A model generated the notes under the pieces. The model was not told the DNA's origin, did no database searches, and was given only the letters and a program-made list of their open reading frames with translations. Positions 1 to 9,417 of a stretch of 64,000 nucleotides of DNA are shown in pieces. The stretch spans positions 376,250-440,249 of the forward strand of contig NZ_MORL01000004.1 of NCBI RefSeq assembly GCF_001870735.1, written 5' to 3'. Numbering within the stretch: the stretch's first letter is position 1; the number at the start of each line of letters is the position of its first letter. The DNA is from Arsenicibacter rosenii (GTDB lineage Bacteria > Bacteroidota > Bacteroidia > Cytophagales > Spirosomataceae). The position numbers and the translations under genes are program-made.

Positions 1-1378
1 GGCTCTTAACAACCTGGTTTTTCTCCTTCTTGATATTCTCGATCTGCTCTTCGAGCTTCAGAATATCTTCCGGAACGGTAATGTTACTGATGTGTACGCG
101 GGCCCCTACTTCGTCCATAACGTCGATGGCCTTATCGGGCAGGAAGCGGTCAGAAATATAGCGTTCTGACAGTTTCACCGCAGACTCAATGGCTTCCGGC
201 GTATAGTTTACGTGGTGGTGATCCTCGTATTTATCCTTAATGTTGTTCAGGATTTCGATGGTTTCGTCGATCGACGTAGCATCGACCATCACCATCTGGA
301 AACGACGGGCGAGGGCGCCGTCTTTCTCGATATACTGACGGTATTCGTCCAGCGTGGTAGCTCCGATACATTGAATATCGCCACGAGCCAGCGCCGGCTT
401 GAACATGTTGGAGGCATCCAGTGAGCCCGAAGCGCCACCTGCCCCTACAATCGTGTGTAACTCATCGATGAACAGAATAACCTCAGGTGATTTTTCCAGT
501 TCGTTCATGACGGCTTTCATCCGCTCTTCGAACTGACCACGGTATTTGGTACCGGCCACCAGGGAGGCAAGATCAAGGGTTACAACGCGTTTGCCGAACA
601 AGACGCGGCTAACCTTTTTCTGAACGATCCGCAGGGCCAGTCCTTCAGCGATGGCTGTTTTACCGACACCCGGCTCACCAATCAGGATCGGGTTATTTTT
701 CTTCCGGCGGCTCAGAACCTGGGCCACACGTTCAATTTCTTTTTCACGGCCGACAATCGGGTCAAGTTTGCCCAGCTCGGCGAGTTTAGTCAGGTCACGG
801 CCAAAGTTATCCAGCACAGGCGTCCGCGATTTTTCGGTGCCTTTAGGATCCTTGCCCGAACCAGAGCTACCGCTGCCACCGAACATACCACGATCGTTAT
901 CGTCGTCGTCTGTTTCGGGGCCCATATGCGGACGGGTTCCGGATGATTGATATTCGAGCATCTCCTTTATTACTTCGTAGTTGACGTTGTACTTATTCAG
1001 AATCTGCGTGGCAACATTGTCTTCATCGCGCAGAATTGACAACAATAAGTGCTCCGTTCCGATGAGCGGGCTCTTAAAAATTTTAGCTTCGAGATAAGTA
1101 ATCTTCAGCGTTTTTTCCGACTGACGGGTCAGCGGGATATTCGCCAGATTCTTGACGTTATTTGTGGCGGTTCCTTTGGTAGCCTGTTCGATGGTGATCC
1201 GGAGTTCATCCAGCGATAGGCCCAGTTTTTTCAGCAGCCCTACGGCTACACCCTCGCCTTCGCGAATCATACCCAGCAGCAGGTGCTCCGTACCAATATA
1301 GTCGTGCCCCAGCCGCAAAGCTTCTTCCCGACTCAGCGAGATAACTTCTTTTACACGGTTTGAAAATTTTGCATCCAT
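1..1378 (-). CDS. clpC: ATP-dependent Clp protease ATP-binding subunit ClpC (5' part, cut by window edge)
   Basis: AAA+ unfoldase that feeds substrates to ClpP in the cytoplasm. About 459 N-terminal residues are visible. Two Clp-N repeats (about residues 6-75 and 80-145, each with a GTEHLLL motif) are followed by an acidic, Gly/Ser-rich linker (about 155-175), then the first AAA+ module with Walker A GEPGVGKT (about 234-241) and Walker B ILFIDELH (about 301-308). The window ends in the charged coiled-coil middle domain ([11 protein letters not shown]), which separates ClpC from ClpA. The start is the ATG (CAT on the plus strand) giving [13 protein letters not shown], the usual start of the family. 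The second AAA+ module lies outside the window. A ClpS adaptor is encoded about 7.6 kb away. Confidence 0.96.
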   Translation of the reverse strand, partial: MDAKFSNRVKEVISLSREEALRLGHDYIGTEHLLLGMIREGEGVAVGLLKKLGLSLDELRITIEQATKGTATNNVKNLANIPLTRQSEKTLKITYLEAKIFKSPLIGTEHLLLSILRDEDNVATQILNKYNVNYEVIKEMLEYQSSGTRPHMGPETDDDDNDRGMFGGSGSSGSGKDPKGTEKSRTPVLDNFGRDLTKLAELGKLDPIVGREKEIERVAQVLSRRKKNNPILIGEPGVGKTAIAEGLALRIVQKKVSRVLFGKRVVTLDLASLVAGTKYRGQFEERMKAVMNELEKSPEVILFIDELHTIVGAGGASGSLDASNMFKPALARGDIQCIGATTLDEYRQYIEKDGALARRFQMVMVDATSIDETIEILNNIKDKYEDHHHVNYTPEAIESAVKLSERYISDRFLPDKAIDVMDEVGARVHISNITVPEDILKLEEQIENIKKEKNQVVKS

Positions 1379-1455
1379 TCGCTTTGGCTCTCCTGTCGTA
1401 AGCGGTGTTAATAGCTTAACGAATTTTATTTTGGGTTTGTTCACCAAGAGAAAAA

Positions 1456-1570
1456 TGAGTGAATTGCGATTGAGTGAATCAGTGAACAGCTAATTAAACA
1501 GCCCGATTTATCACTAATAGTATATCTCTTGTCAAAATCACTAATTCGCTCACTTGCTCAATCACTAAAT
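1456..1570. repeat. Long imperfect intergenic hairpin of GTGA/TCAC words
   Basis: The left arm (about 1456-1487) is made of words such as GAGTGAA and AGTGAA; the right arm (about 1531-1570) is made of complementary words such as CACTAA, CGCTCACTTG and TCAATCAC. The arms pair imperfectly around an AT-rich loop. It lies between the clpC start and the WbqC gene stop, which it touches. The architecture resembles the elements at 8.2, 15.9, 35.1 and 51.4 kb. It might serve as a transcript 3' end for the WbqC gene. Confidence 0.5.
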
Positions 1571-2278
1571 CAAATATCGCCTGGCTTCCGGCCCCTGGCA
1601 GAACATTATGTCCAGCAGACTTAAGTTTGGTACAAAATCAGGGCCAAAGTTCTGCGCATACGGGCTGGGCTGGTAAAAGGTATAGTTTCCGGTCCGTTTA
1701 CGGGCATTGAGCCGTGAGCGTGCGTCAAAAATACCGGCAGCCGGGACCTTTTCATAACATTCTGTCAGGTTTACAGGCAGTTTAGTACGCAACCACTTCC
1801 GACAAATTGTCAGTATTTCCCAATTCAGATCGAACAGATACGTCCAGTTCTTACGGAAAACGGCCTGTACATCGGGGCCGTAGTAGTCAAAAAAAGGCGC
1901 TTTACCGTAGGCGGCCTGTAAACAGCGCCAGTGACGGTCCTGCCAGTGCTGGCTGTTATCTATCTGTACCTCCCGGATGGGCTGATGAGGGGCAAGGCTT
2001 TGTACAGGTACAGTCAAACAATCGATCTTATTTGCAGTCAGTACATAACACCGGTTCCGGTAGCTTTGCTTCTGGTAATGCTCATGCGCTTCAATCCATG
2101 TCTGATCGTGTGTCAGCAGTCCCGAAAAAAAGTCAAGGCCGGGCCAGTAATGCAACTCGATCAATAGTTCAGATAATTCAGTCGGCGTTTGGTACTTTTC
2201 CAATAAATCTACACGTAATTGTTCCCAATTAACAGAAAAAACCGATACAGTCAAATACTTTTGTGCAGAATTATGCAA
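1565..2278 (-). CDS. WbqC family protein
   Basis: A 237-residue protein of the WbqC family, found in many Bacteroidota and often linked to polysaccharide or O-antigen gene sets; its biochemical role is not established. The recognisable core starts near residue 39 (IELHYWPGLDFF) and continues through IEAHEHYQKQSYRNRC, the most conserved stretch of the family. No signal peptide or membrane segment is seen. The first about 37 residues have little family resemblance and include the plus-strand promoter box of the divergent acyltransferase gene, so the true start may lie further inside (a TTG just before IELHYWPG is one option). Confidence 0.85.
   Translation of the reverse strand: MHNSAQKYLTVSVFSVNWEQLRVDLLEKYQTPTELSELLIELHYWPGLDFFSGLLTHDQTWIEAHEHYQKQSYRNRCYVLTANKIDCLTVPVQSLAPHQPIREVQIDNSQHWQDRHWRCLQAAYGKAPFFDYYGPDVQAVFRKNWTYLFDLNWEILTICRKWLRTKLPVNLTECYEKVPAAGIFDARSRLNARKRTGNYTFYQPSPYAQNFGPDFVPNLSLLDIMFCQGPEARRYLI
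2256..2263 (+). promoter_or_regulatory. Bacteroidota -7 box (TACTTTTG)
   Basis: Matches TAnnTTTG at all six fixed positions and lies 37 bp before the ATG of the acyltransferase gene. It falls inside the N-terminal codons of the divergent WbqC gene. No clear TTTG -33 box was found at 19-21 bp spacing. Confidence 0.4.
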
Positions 2279-2300
2279 ATAAAAGAGGAGTAACCAGCGA

Positions 2301-3182
2301 ATGTTCTTTTTCCGATTGCTTTCCCGGCTACCGTTGTTTATTTTATACCGTCTGGCCGACTTTTTATACTTCCTGCTCTACTACCTCATCGGCTATCGCC
2401 GGGCGGTTGTTGCGGCTAATATTGAGCGTTCGTTTCCCGGAGCTTCTCCGAAACAGCGTCTCCTTTATCAGAAAGGCTTTTATAAAAACCTGGCCGATCT
2501 GATCGTCGAAACCATCAAACTGCCTTCCTTTACCTCCGCTGAGCTGCAACAGCGCGTCCGTTACACCAACCCGGAGGTTGTAAAGCAATTACTGGAAACC
2601 AGTCCGGTCATTATTACGGCTTCCCACCAATGCAACTGGGAACTGTTACCGCCGGCGGCTTTGCTCAATGGTTTTCCGGCCGACTCGGTGTATAAGCAGC
2701 TGAGCAGTCCGTTTTTCGAAAAACTAATGCGCTCTATCCGTTCTACGTTCGGGGCCAACCCGATTCCGATGCATCAGTTACTGCGCGATATGGTGAAACG
2801 CAGGAACGAAAAGCGCCTCATTGCCCTTGTCGCCGATCAGGTTCCGGATATTCCCGAAAATGCTTACTGGACCAGCTTTCTGCATCAGGACACCCCCTTT
2901 TACAACGGTACCGAAAAACTGGCCCGCAGCCTTAAACTGCCAGTCGTTTTCGTCGAGATGGTCCGCGTCAGACGCGGCTGCTACGAGGCAACCTTCTTCC
3001 CGCTCGCCGAACCGCCTTACGAAACCCTGCCCTTCGGCGAGCTGCTGGAACGCTACCGCGACCAGCTCGAACGCAGCATCAATGCCCACCCGGCCGAATG
3101 GCTCTGGTCACATAAACGCTGGAAACATACCCGCGAAAAATTAATGGGGCAGGGACGTTTGAAACGAAACAGGGAAAAGTAG
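2301..3182 (+). CDS. Lipid A biosynthesis-type lysophospholipid acyltransferase (LpxL/HtrB family)
   Basis: Predicted inner-membrane acyltransferase that transfers an acyl chain onto a lipid A precursor or a related aminolipid. The 293-residue length is typical of LpxL/LpxM proteins. A hydrophobic anchor spans about residues 8-30. The catalytic H-x4-E motif is visible as SHQCNWE (H109, E114). Later conserved stretches include VADQVPD (substrate-binding region) and the C-terminal WLWSHKRWK, characteristic of the family. Start chosen at MFFFRLLSRL, which leaves only 22 bp to the divergent WbqC start. The exact acceptor cannot be told from sequence. Confidence 0.88.
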   Translation: MFFFRLLSRLPLFILYRLADFLYFLLYYLIGYRRAVVAANIERSFPGASPKQRLLYQKGFYKNLADLIVETIKLPSFTSAELQQRVRYTNPEVVKQLLETSPVIITASHQCNWELLPPAALLNGFPADSVYKQLSSPFFEKLMRSIRSTFGANPIPMHQLLRDMVKRRNEKRLIALVADQVPDIPENAYWTSFLHQDTPFYNGTEKLARSLKLPVVFVEMVRVRRGCYEATFFPLAEPPYETLPFGELLERYRDQLERSINAHPAEWLWSHKRWKHTREKLMGQGRLKRNREK

Positions 3183-3358
3183 CGTACTGACCTGAAATGG
3201 TCGGTTTATCCACGATCTGTCTTTACGTTATTGGCTACTCCGTATGTTTTTCCAATAAAATAGCTGACATATCAACTAATTCTCAGAAAAGTACAATAAT
3301 TCGATAAACCAAGTTGACCATCTGTGCGTTAACACATTCAGATAAATGTCTGCATTAT

Positions 3359-5893
3359 ATGGGCAATGGTATACGATTGATGACGGGACTTTGGCTGGTA
3401 CTGGCAGGGCTTTTGCCTCAGGCTGCAGCGGCGCAAACCACCTTCACGATTTCAGGACGAATTACAGATGCATCGACGAACGAAGGCGTTCCGTTTACCG
3501 CAGTTTCCATCAAGGGCACTACAAGCGGCACTACGTCGGATGTTGACGGAAAATATACATTAAAAGTTAAGCAGTTAGGCGACTCCCTGCTGGTTGCGAG
3601 CCTTGGCTATCAGACCAGGGCCGTTGCGCTGAAAAAGGTAGCGGATCAACAACTGGATATTACGCTTCAGCCGGCAGCCACTAAACTTCAGGAAGTAAAG
3701 GTGTATGGAAAAGGCGGCGATCCGGCCTATCGGGTACTACGGCAGGCCGTTGCCCGAACCGATCAGTTTAACCCCGACAAACTTTCTGCCTATCAATACG
3801 ATAGTTACACCAAAATTGAAGCCTACGTCAATGAATTCAGTAAGCCGCGTAAGCCCAATCGCAAGCCGGGACCGGTTGGCCGCCTGCTGGGCAAACTGCC
3901 TTCGGTAACGGACGAAAACGGCAATCCGGCCGTCCCTGTCTTTATTTCGGAGAATGTGTCGGAACTCTACCAGCGCAACCAGCCTGATTATACCAAAGAG
4001 CGCATTCTGAAATCACAGGTGCGCGCGGTGGGCATTACAGACGGCAGCCTGGTTTCGCAGTTTACCGGTGCCTCATTTCAGCAATACAATTTCTACCGGA
4101 ATTTTGTCCGCGTTCTCCAGAAAGACATTCCGTCGCCCATAGGCCAGAGCTGGCAGACCATCTATACCTTCCACATGATGGATACCACCATGGTTGGCAA
4201 TGCAACGGTATATGAAATCGATTTTGAGCCTAAACGGGAAACCGACCTTGCCTTTACAGGCACCGTCTGGATTGACACCCTGAGCCTTGGCTTAGTACAA
4301 ATTGAAACAAAGGTCGGGAAGCGGGCCAATATCAACTTTGTTGACGAATTACGGATTGATCAGGAATGGGAATCGACTGACGCCGGAGCGTTGCTGCCGG
4401 TCCGGACACAGGTGGTCATTGATACCGACGAAGTAACAGCCCGCTCACCGGGCGCCCTGGTTCATTTCTTTGCCTCCGCCAAAAACATTGTTGTCAATCA
4501 GCCAAAGGAGCCTTCTTTTTACACTCCTTCCATTGAGCTGGCTGACAATTATAAGGAAACCTCGGCTGAGTTCTGGCAAAATGCACGCCCCGAAACTATG
4601 TCTGCCGAACAGTACCGGGCTATGCAGGTAGTTGACTCAGTCCGGAATGTGCCCTTTATCAAGTTTACCGGTGAGGTGCTGAAACTCGGCTTTAACGGGT
4701 ATCAGCCGCTTGGCCGTTCGAATCTTGATTTCGGGCCGCTGCTCTACACATATGCCTTTAACTCCGTTGAAGGCAGCCGTTTCCGGGTAGGCTTACGAAC
4801 CAATACCGGTTTTAGCCGCCGTTGGGTCTTTACTGGCTACGTGGCATACGGCACACTCGACGATCGCTTTAAATATGGCATTGGCGGTGAGTTTGTTGTA
4901 AAACGGAAACCCTGGACAGTCATTGGTTTATCCCATAAATACGACCTGGAACGCCTCGGGATTTCGGCCGAAAATGCCGGGCCAAGCTCCTTCTTTCTGG
5001 CCTACTCCCGTTTTGGCACCATCCGCCGGCCATATTTGCAGGAACAAACGTTTTCGTATATCCGCAAGGAAATGGGCCGCGGCTTTACCCAGATGATCGG
5101 CCTCCGCCAGCAGTCGTTTGACCCGCAGTTTGCCTTTGCCTTCAAGAGCCTGTCCAACGATCCGGCCGATCCGGCTATTCAGCGGACTTACAACACCACA
5201 GAACTGGTTTGGGAAACACGGTTTGCACCGGATGAAATTATCCTGCAAAACGATAATGAACGGCTTAGCTTCGGCGCGACCCGGAAACCGATCATTACCT
5301 TCCGCTACAATTTCGGTTTATTCTGCAACAGTCCGCAGCCGTATCATAAGTTTACACTTGATATCCGCCACTCACTGCGTCTGGGTGTCTTGGGCCGCAC
5401 AACATACAGCATCGGGGCAGGCATCATTCCGTCGACACTCCCCTATCCGCTGCTGTTCATCCCGCTGGGTAACGAGTCCTGGTTCCGCGTCGATAATGCG
5501 TTTAACCTGATGAACTACTTTGAGTTTGTGAGCGACAAGTACGTATCGGCCATGATCGAACACAACTTTGAAGGACTGCTGTTCAACCGCATTCCGGCCA
5601 TCCGCCGCTTAAAATGGCGGACACTGGCTACGGCTAAAGTGTATTATGGCGGCCTCAGTCAGGCCAACGCTACCCTGTCTCCTACGGTGGATGAAAAAGG
5701 AAATCTGGTGCAGGGATTCCGGACCTTCTCCCGCATGCCATATGTTGAGGTAGGCTACGGGATCGACAATATTTTCAAACTGTTCCGCGTCGATGCCATT
5801 CACCGGTTAACGTACCGTACGTCAAGCCTCGACCCAACCATTAAGGCAGTTACGCCGTTTGCGATTAAGGTTTCGGCCTGGTTAAGCCTGTAG
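3359..5893 (+). CDS. DUF5686 family outer-membrane protein with carboxypeptidase-regulatory-like domain
   Basis: About 844 residues. A signal peptide (MGNGIRLMTGLWLVLAGLL, ending at AAAQ) is followed by a carboxypeptidase-regulatory-like beta-sandwich (about residues 28-115: GRITDASTNEGVPF, GTTSDVDGKYTL), then the DUF5686 region, and ends with a beta-barrel-like part finishing in an aromatic-rich C-terminus (KVSAWLSL). Such proteins are common Bacteroidota outer-membrane proteins of unknown role and resemble TonB-dependent transporters without a plug. An ATG 45 bp upstream is in frame, but the chosen one gives a proper signal peptide. The last 12 bp overlap the end of the convergent ABC gene. 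Confidence 0.85.
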   Translation: MGNGIRLMTGLWLVLAGLLPQAAAAQTTFTISGRITDASTNEGVPFTAVSIKGTTSGTTSDVDGKYTLKVKQLGDSLLVASLGYQTRAVALKKVADQQLDITLQPAATKLQEVKVYGKGGDPAYRVLRQAVARTDQFNPDKLSAYQYDSYTKIEAYVNEFSKPRKPNRKPGPVGRLLGKLPSVTDENGNPAVPVFISENVSELYQRNQPDYTKERILKSQVRAVGITDGSLVSQFTGASFQQYNFYRNFVRVLQKDIPSPIGQSWQTIYTFHMMDTTMVGNATVYEIDFEPKRETDLAFTGTVWIDTLSLGLVQIETKVGKRANINFVDELRIDQEWESTDAGALLPVRTQVVIDTDEVTARSPGALVHFFASAKNIVVNQPKEPSFYTPSIELADNYKETSAEFWQNARPETMSAEQYRAMQVVDSVRNVPFIKFTGEVLKLGFNGYQPLGRSNLDFGPLLYTYAFNSVEGSRFRVGLRTNTGFSRRWVFTGYVAYGTLDDRFKYGIGGEFVVKRKPWTVIGLSHKYDLERLGISAENAGPSSFFLAYSRFGTIRRPYLQEQTFSYIRKEMGRGFTQMIGLRQQSFDPQFAFAFKSLSNDPADPAIQRTYNTTELVWETRFAPDEIILQNDNERLSFGATRKPIITFRYNFGLFCNSPQPYHKFTLDIRHSLRLGVLGRTTYSIGAGIIPSTLPYPLLFIPLGNESWFRVDNAFNLMNYFEFVSDKYVSAMIEHNFEGLLFNRIPAIRRLKWRTLATAKVYYGGLSQANATLSPTVDEKGNLVQGFRTFSRMPYVEVGYGIDNIFKLFRVDAIHRLTYRTSSLDPTIKAVTPFAIKVSAWLSL

Positions 5894-6916
5894 GTAGACG
5901 GGCAATTCGCGGACCTGCTCCGGTTTAACGGCGATAAACAGTTGCTGACCAACGCTGACCGCCGGATCGGTCGTAAATAGCTGAAGCGGCAGGCCTTCAC
6001 CGGCATCGGCCAGTAATTCGGTATAGCCTCCACGAAACAACACAGCTCTGACCGTAACCGGCACCCCTGCTGCACTCACCTCAATGGCTTCCGGACGGAT
6101 ACAGACCAACTGCTCAGGATCAGTCGTAGCGGGCAGCCGCAGTGTTGGTAACCACTTGCCGGGAATGATGTTTGCAGGTCCCGTCATTCGGGCGACATAG
6201 GCGGTCCGGGGCTGTCCGTAAACCACTTGCGGGCTACCCAGCTGAATAATTTCCCCGTTCTCCATCACCCCCACTGTATCTGATAAGGCCAGCGCATCCG
6301 TCGCATCGTGGGTTACAAACAGGCACGCAAACGAGGCCGGTTCGTCCGGTTCTGTCTCGCGGACCAGATCCAGCAGCAAGTCGCGGATATGCGTCCGGTT
6401 TGGCAGGTCAAGGTGACTAAAGGGCTCATCCAGCAACAAAACCACCGTCCGCCCGTCGGCCGACGGTTCGGCAATGGCGCGGGCAATGGCTGTCCGCTGC
6501 TTTTCGCCGCCCGAAATCCGGCGCGGTATCCGGTCGGCCACAGCCTCCAGCCGGCACAGGCGGAGGAGTTCATTAACGCGGTAAGTCTGATACGCCTTCT
6601 GATAATAGCGGACGGCATACGCAATGTTTTCGCGCACCGTTATATTGGGCATCAGCTGGTATTCCTGATGCACGAGCCGGATATCCGGATGGCCAGGCAC
6701 CAGCTTTTCGTTGGGCGTGGCCACATGCACGTCGTTCAGCCGGACCTCGCCTTCGTCCGGATCCATCAGGCCGGCGAGCAGGTTGAGTAAGGTACTTTTG
6801 CCGGAACCGCTGGCGCCGACCAGGGCCATGATCTGACCGCTTTCCAGCGCCAGCGATACGTTCCGGACAGCAAACGTGTCGTTAAATGATTTGTACAGGT
6901 GATGAGCAGTAAGCAA
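5882..6916 (-). CDS. ABC transporter ATP-binding protein (CysA/PotA/FbpC type) with TOBE domain
   Basis: A 344-residue ATPase subunit of an importer, acting at the cytoplasmic face of the membrane. Visible motifs: Walker A GASGSGKST (34-42), Q-loop HQEYQ (Q84), signature ISGGEKQR (134-141, with Ile for the usual Leu), Walker B VVLLLDEP followed by FSHLD, and H-loop FVTHD. The C-terminal about 80 residues (from CIRPEAIEVS) form a TOBE-like domain typical of sulfate, polyamine, iron or molybdate importers. No permease or binding-protein gene is adjacent, so the substrate is unknown. The stop lies inside the last codons of the convergent DUF5686 gene. Confidence 0.85.
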   Translation of the reverse strand: MLTAHHLYKSFNDTFAVRNVSLALESGQIMALVGASGSGKSTLLNLLAGLMDPDEGEVRLNDVHVATPNEKLVPGHPDIRLVHQEYQLMPNITVRENIAYAVRYYQKAYQTYRVNELLRLCRLEAVADRIPRRISGGEKQRTAIARAIAEPSADGRTVVLLLDEPFSHLDLPNRTHIRDLLLDLVRETEPDEPASFACLFVTHDATDALALSDTVGVMENGEIIQLGSPQVVYGQPRTAYVARMTGPANIIPGKWLPTLRLPATTDPEQLVCIRPEAIEVSAAGVPVTVRAVLFRGGYTELLADAGEGLPLQLFTTDPAVSVGQQLFIAVKPEQVRELPVYLQA

Positions 6917-6958
6917 TCGAATACGGTTTTAGAACCGCAAAGGTACGATAATACCCGC

Positions 6959-8125
6959 TTACCACTTTATTTTTATCACTTCCGAACCAGCCAGCAGATA
7001 CGCTCCGGTGCCGTATACCTCCCAGCTTTCGGCGCTGAAATTGCGGCGCGGGTCGGCTCCGATCGGCTGCACCCACCCCACGCGGCCTTCCGCCGACACC
7101 AGCGTGTTCAGCCCTTCCCATGCTTTACGCACAACCGGCTGATAGGTGGCTTTGTCCAGAATACCCTGATTAATCCCCCATGCCAAAGCATAGCAGAAAA
7201 AGCCGGAACCACTGCCTTCACCCCCCGGATACGCCTCCGGATCGAGCAGGCTGGCCCGCCACAAGCCATCGGCCTGTTGCAGCGACACCACTCTTTCGGC
7301 CATTTCCTTATAATTCGTCAGGTAAAAATCACGGGTAGCATGATTTTTTGGCAGCTCACTCAGCAGCCGGACCAGACCGCCCATGACCCAGCCATTCCCC
7401 CGCGACCAGAAAATAAGCTTACCATTTGACTCTTTTTTACCTTCTCCCTGCGCGTTGACCAGGTAATTGGCATCCCGTGCATAGAGGTGTTCGGTTTTGT
7501 TATACAGGCGTTCGTACGTTTCTCTGAACAGCAGGTCGTTTGTCTGAAAATACGCAGGATCGTTCAGGGTAACGCCTAGTTTAACCAGGGTCGGCGGGGC
7601 CATAAACAGCGCATCGCACCACCACCAGATAATGCCGTTTTTCCTGACCTCCCGCCCCGGCACTGTCCGCATCCGCTGTACCGTATCAATGGTCGGCTGA
7701 ATCATGGCCTTGTCTTTTTTCAGGCGGTACAGGTCAATATAGGTCTGGCTGATGGCAATGTCATCGGCATGGTCGTAGCGACGGCCGGGTTTCCAGCCGG
7801 TACGTTGCCCCAGCGCCATGAGCGAATCGAGAATCAGCGGTGATTTAGTCGTCTGGTACGCCGCTACCACACCGGCATAAAACGCGCCGTTGGTCCAGTC
7901 GGTTGGGGCGTGTTTCGGGTTATTCAGCTGCCACTGCGTCACCTTCACCATTGTCGATTTGATGTACGCTTTGCTGAATACTTTGTCAGCTGATGGAGCC
8001 GCGTGTCTGCCGGTCTTAACAGGATCATTGGCCCGACCCGCTCCCGCAGCCCCCGGCGCAAGAGCAGTTGTCAGGCAGGCGATACTAAACAGAGAGCGGA
8101 GTAATATAGATACAGGTTGTCTCAT
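6959..8125 (-). CDS. Glycoside hydrolase family 105/88 (unsaturated rhamnogalacturonyl hydrolase-like)
   Basis: A 388-residue protein with a signal peptide (MRQPVSILLRSLFSIACL) and an (alpha/alpha)6-barrel glycosidase fold. Conserved family stretches are WTNGAFYAGV, HADDIAISQTYIDLY (with an Asp pair in the expected region), WWWCDALFMAPP and FWSRGNGWVMGGL, which are hallmarks of GH105/YteR-like enzymes. These hydrolyse the unsaturated sugar left by pectate or rhamnogalacturonan lyases. Predicted periplasmic. It fits with the GH106 rhamnosidase gene at 26.5 kb in pectin or rhamnogalacturonan use, although no lyase is seen in the window. Confidence 0.85.
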   Translation of the reverse strand: MRQPVSILLRSLFSIACLTTALAPGAAGAGRANDPVKTGRHAAPSADKVFSKAYIKSTMVKVTQWQLNNPKHAPTDWTNGAFYAGVVAAYQTTKSPLILDSLMALGQRTGWKPGRRYDHADDIAISQTYIDLYRLKKDKAMIQPTIDTVQRMRTVPGREVRKNGIIWWWCDALFMAPPTLVKLGVTLNDPAYFQTNDLLFRETYERLYNKTEHLYARDANYLVNAQGEGKKESNGKLIFWSRGNGWVMGGLVRLLSELPKNHATRDFYLTNYKEMAERVVSLQQADGLWRASLLDPEAYPGGEGSGSGFFCYALAWGINQGILDKATYQPVVRKAWEGLNTLVSAEGRVGWVQPIGADPRRNFSAESWEVYGTGAYLLAGSEVIKIKW

Positions 8126-8182
8126 AAAACTATGTAGCGTAGTATTTATGAGGTAAAAGCGGCGGAAGGGGGAAGTATACTA

Positions 8183-8267
8183 GATGCCGGATACTAGATG
8201 ATGAATACTGGATGCTGGAAAGCCAGCATCTTAACTATCCAGTATCTGGTCTCAAACATCCGGCATC
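8183..8267. repeat. Long imperfect intergenic hairpin
   Basis: Nested inverted words: outer GATGCCGG (8183-8190) pairs with CCGGCATC (8260-8267), ATACTGGAT (8205-8213) with ATCCAGTAT (8237-8245), and inner GATGCTGG (8211-8218) with CCAGCATC (8223-8230). It fills the gap between the 5' end of the GH105 gene and the stop of recR, so it may end the recR transcript. Confidence 0.6.
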
Positions 8268-8280
8268 AAGCCGCCTCCCG

Positions 8281-8892
8281 TTACTCGTAGGCAATCCGGC
8301 TGAGGATACTGCGGCCGAGGGTTATTTCGTCGGCATATTCGAGGTCTCCGCCAATGGGTACCCCACGGGCAATCGTAGAAATCCTGATTTTATACGGCTT
8401 TAGTTTTTTCTGCAGGTAGAATGCCGTAGTATCTCCCTCCATCGTCGGACTGAGTGCCAGGATCACTTCCCGCACCTCCTGCCCTTCAGGCCCCTGTAAA
8501 CGCTCGAGCAGCGAATCAATGTGCAAATCACTGGGCCCAATACCCTCTACCGGCGAAATAATTCCGCCCAATACATGATATAGTCCTTTAAACTGCGCTG
8601 TGTTCTCAATGGCCAGTACGTCGCGGGTGTCTTCAACAACACAGATTACGGCCTGGTCACGGCGATGGCTGGCGCAGATCGTACAAAGCTCGCCATCGGC
8701 CAGGTTATGGCACTTCCGGCAATACTGTGTTTTCTTACGCATGGCGACGAGGGTGTCTGCCAGCGCCTGCGTCTGTTCTTCATCCCGCTTCAGGAGGTGC
8801 AACACCAGGCGCAAGGCGGTCTTTTTACCAATACCGGGTAATTTAGACACCTCGTTAACCGCGTCTTCGATTAGTTTTGATGGAAAATCCAA
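8281..8892 (-). CDS. recR: Recombination protein RecR
   Basis: A 203-residue recombination mediator that acts with RecO (and RecF) to load RecA on gapped DNA. A helix-hairpin-helix lies near the N-terminus (KLPGIGKKTALRL, about 17-29), a C4 zinc finger follows (C58, C61, C70, C73: CRKC then CTIC), then a Toprim domain (ICVVEDTRDVLAIE; ILALSPTMEGDTTA) and the C-terminal ARGVPIGGDLEYADEITL typical of RecR. The length is standard. It is followed downstream by an intergenic hairpin; clpS lies upstream on the same strand. Confidence 0.97.
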   Translation of the reverse strand: MDFPSKLIEDAVNEVSKLPGIGKKTALRLVLHLLKRDEEQTQALADTLVAMRKKTQYCRKCHNLADGELCTICASHRRDQAVICVVEDTRDVLAIENTAQFKGLYHVLGGIISPVEGIGPSDLHIDSLLERLQGPEGQEVREVILALSPTMEGDTTAFYLQKKLKPYKIRISTIARGVPIGGDLEYADEITLGRSILSRIAYE

Positions 8893-8973
8893 TGGATATC
8901 AGCTTGATAATAAAGTCTGTAAGCAGAAGGCCGGTATCAGGTATATAAGGCGTCCCGGCCAGTCAATACATCA

Positions 8974-9249
8974 TTACAATACTTCGGCACTGATGCCCCG
9001 GCGACAGATTTCATTCCGCATCGGGACCAGCTCGTCCCATGAACCATTCTTCACTGTACACTTTCCTTTGTAATGAATAATCAGCGTACACTGCTCGGCT
9101 TGTTCCGGTGTATGGCCACAGACATCGATCAGGGTATCAATAACATGATCAAATGTATTAATGTCGTCATTAAAAACTACCAGGTTATAAACGTCGGTTT
9201 CAATGACTTCGTCCAGGACCGCTACGTCGTTTTCCTCGAAAGGTTGCAT
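8974..9249 (-). CDS. clpS: ATP-dependent Clp protease adaptor ClpS
   Basis: A 91-residue adaptor that delivers N-degron substrates to the Clp unfoldase. It shows the family core VYNLVVFNDDINTFDHVID (with the NDD-x-NT-F loop that contacts the substrate N-terminus), then EQAEQCTLIIHYKGKCTVKNGSWDEL. The N-terminal tail is short and acidic. A Bacteroidota -7 box sits 26 bp upstream of its start. In this lineage the likely partner is ClpC, whose gene begins about 7.6 kb away. Confidence 0.95.
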   Translation of the reverse strand: MQPFEENDVAVLDEVIETDVYNLVVFNDDINTFDHVIDTLIDVCGHTPEQAEQCTLIIHYKGKCTVKNGSWDELVPMRNEICRRGISAEVL

Positions 9250-9274
9250 GTAAAAGAAAATTGTATTTGTTTAG

Positions 9275-9282
9275 CAAATTTA
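9275..9282 (-). promoter_or_regulatory. Bacteroidota -7 box (TAAATTTG) of clpS
   Basis: Read on the minus strand it matches TAnnTTTG at all six fixed positions, 26 bp before the clpS ATG. A TTTG lies 14 bp further upstream (9297-9300 on the plus strand), closer than the usual 19-21 bp. Confidence 0.45.
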
Positions 9283-9417
9283 CTGAAATTCGGCCACAAA
9301 ATCCAGTAGCGCAGGATCCGTCTATCACCTAAAATACGGGGAGAAACCCGGTAAATGCGGTATGGATACGCTATAGAAACAACCCCGATCCGGCCGGAAA
9401 AGTTGCCTTTTTACTCA

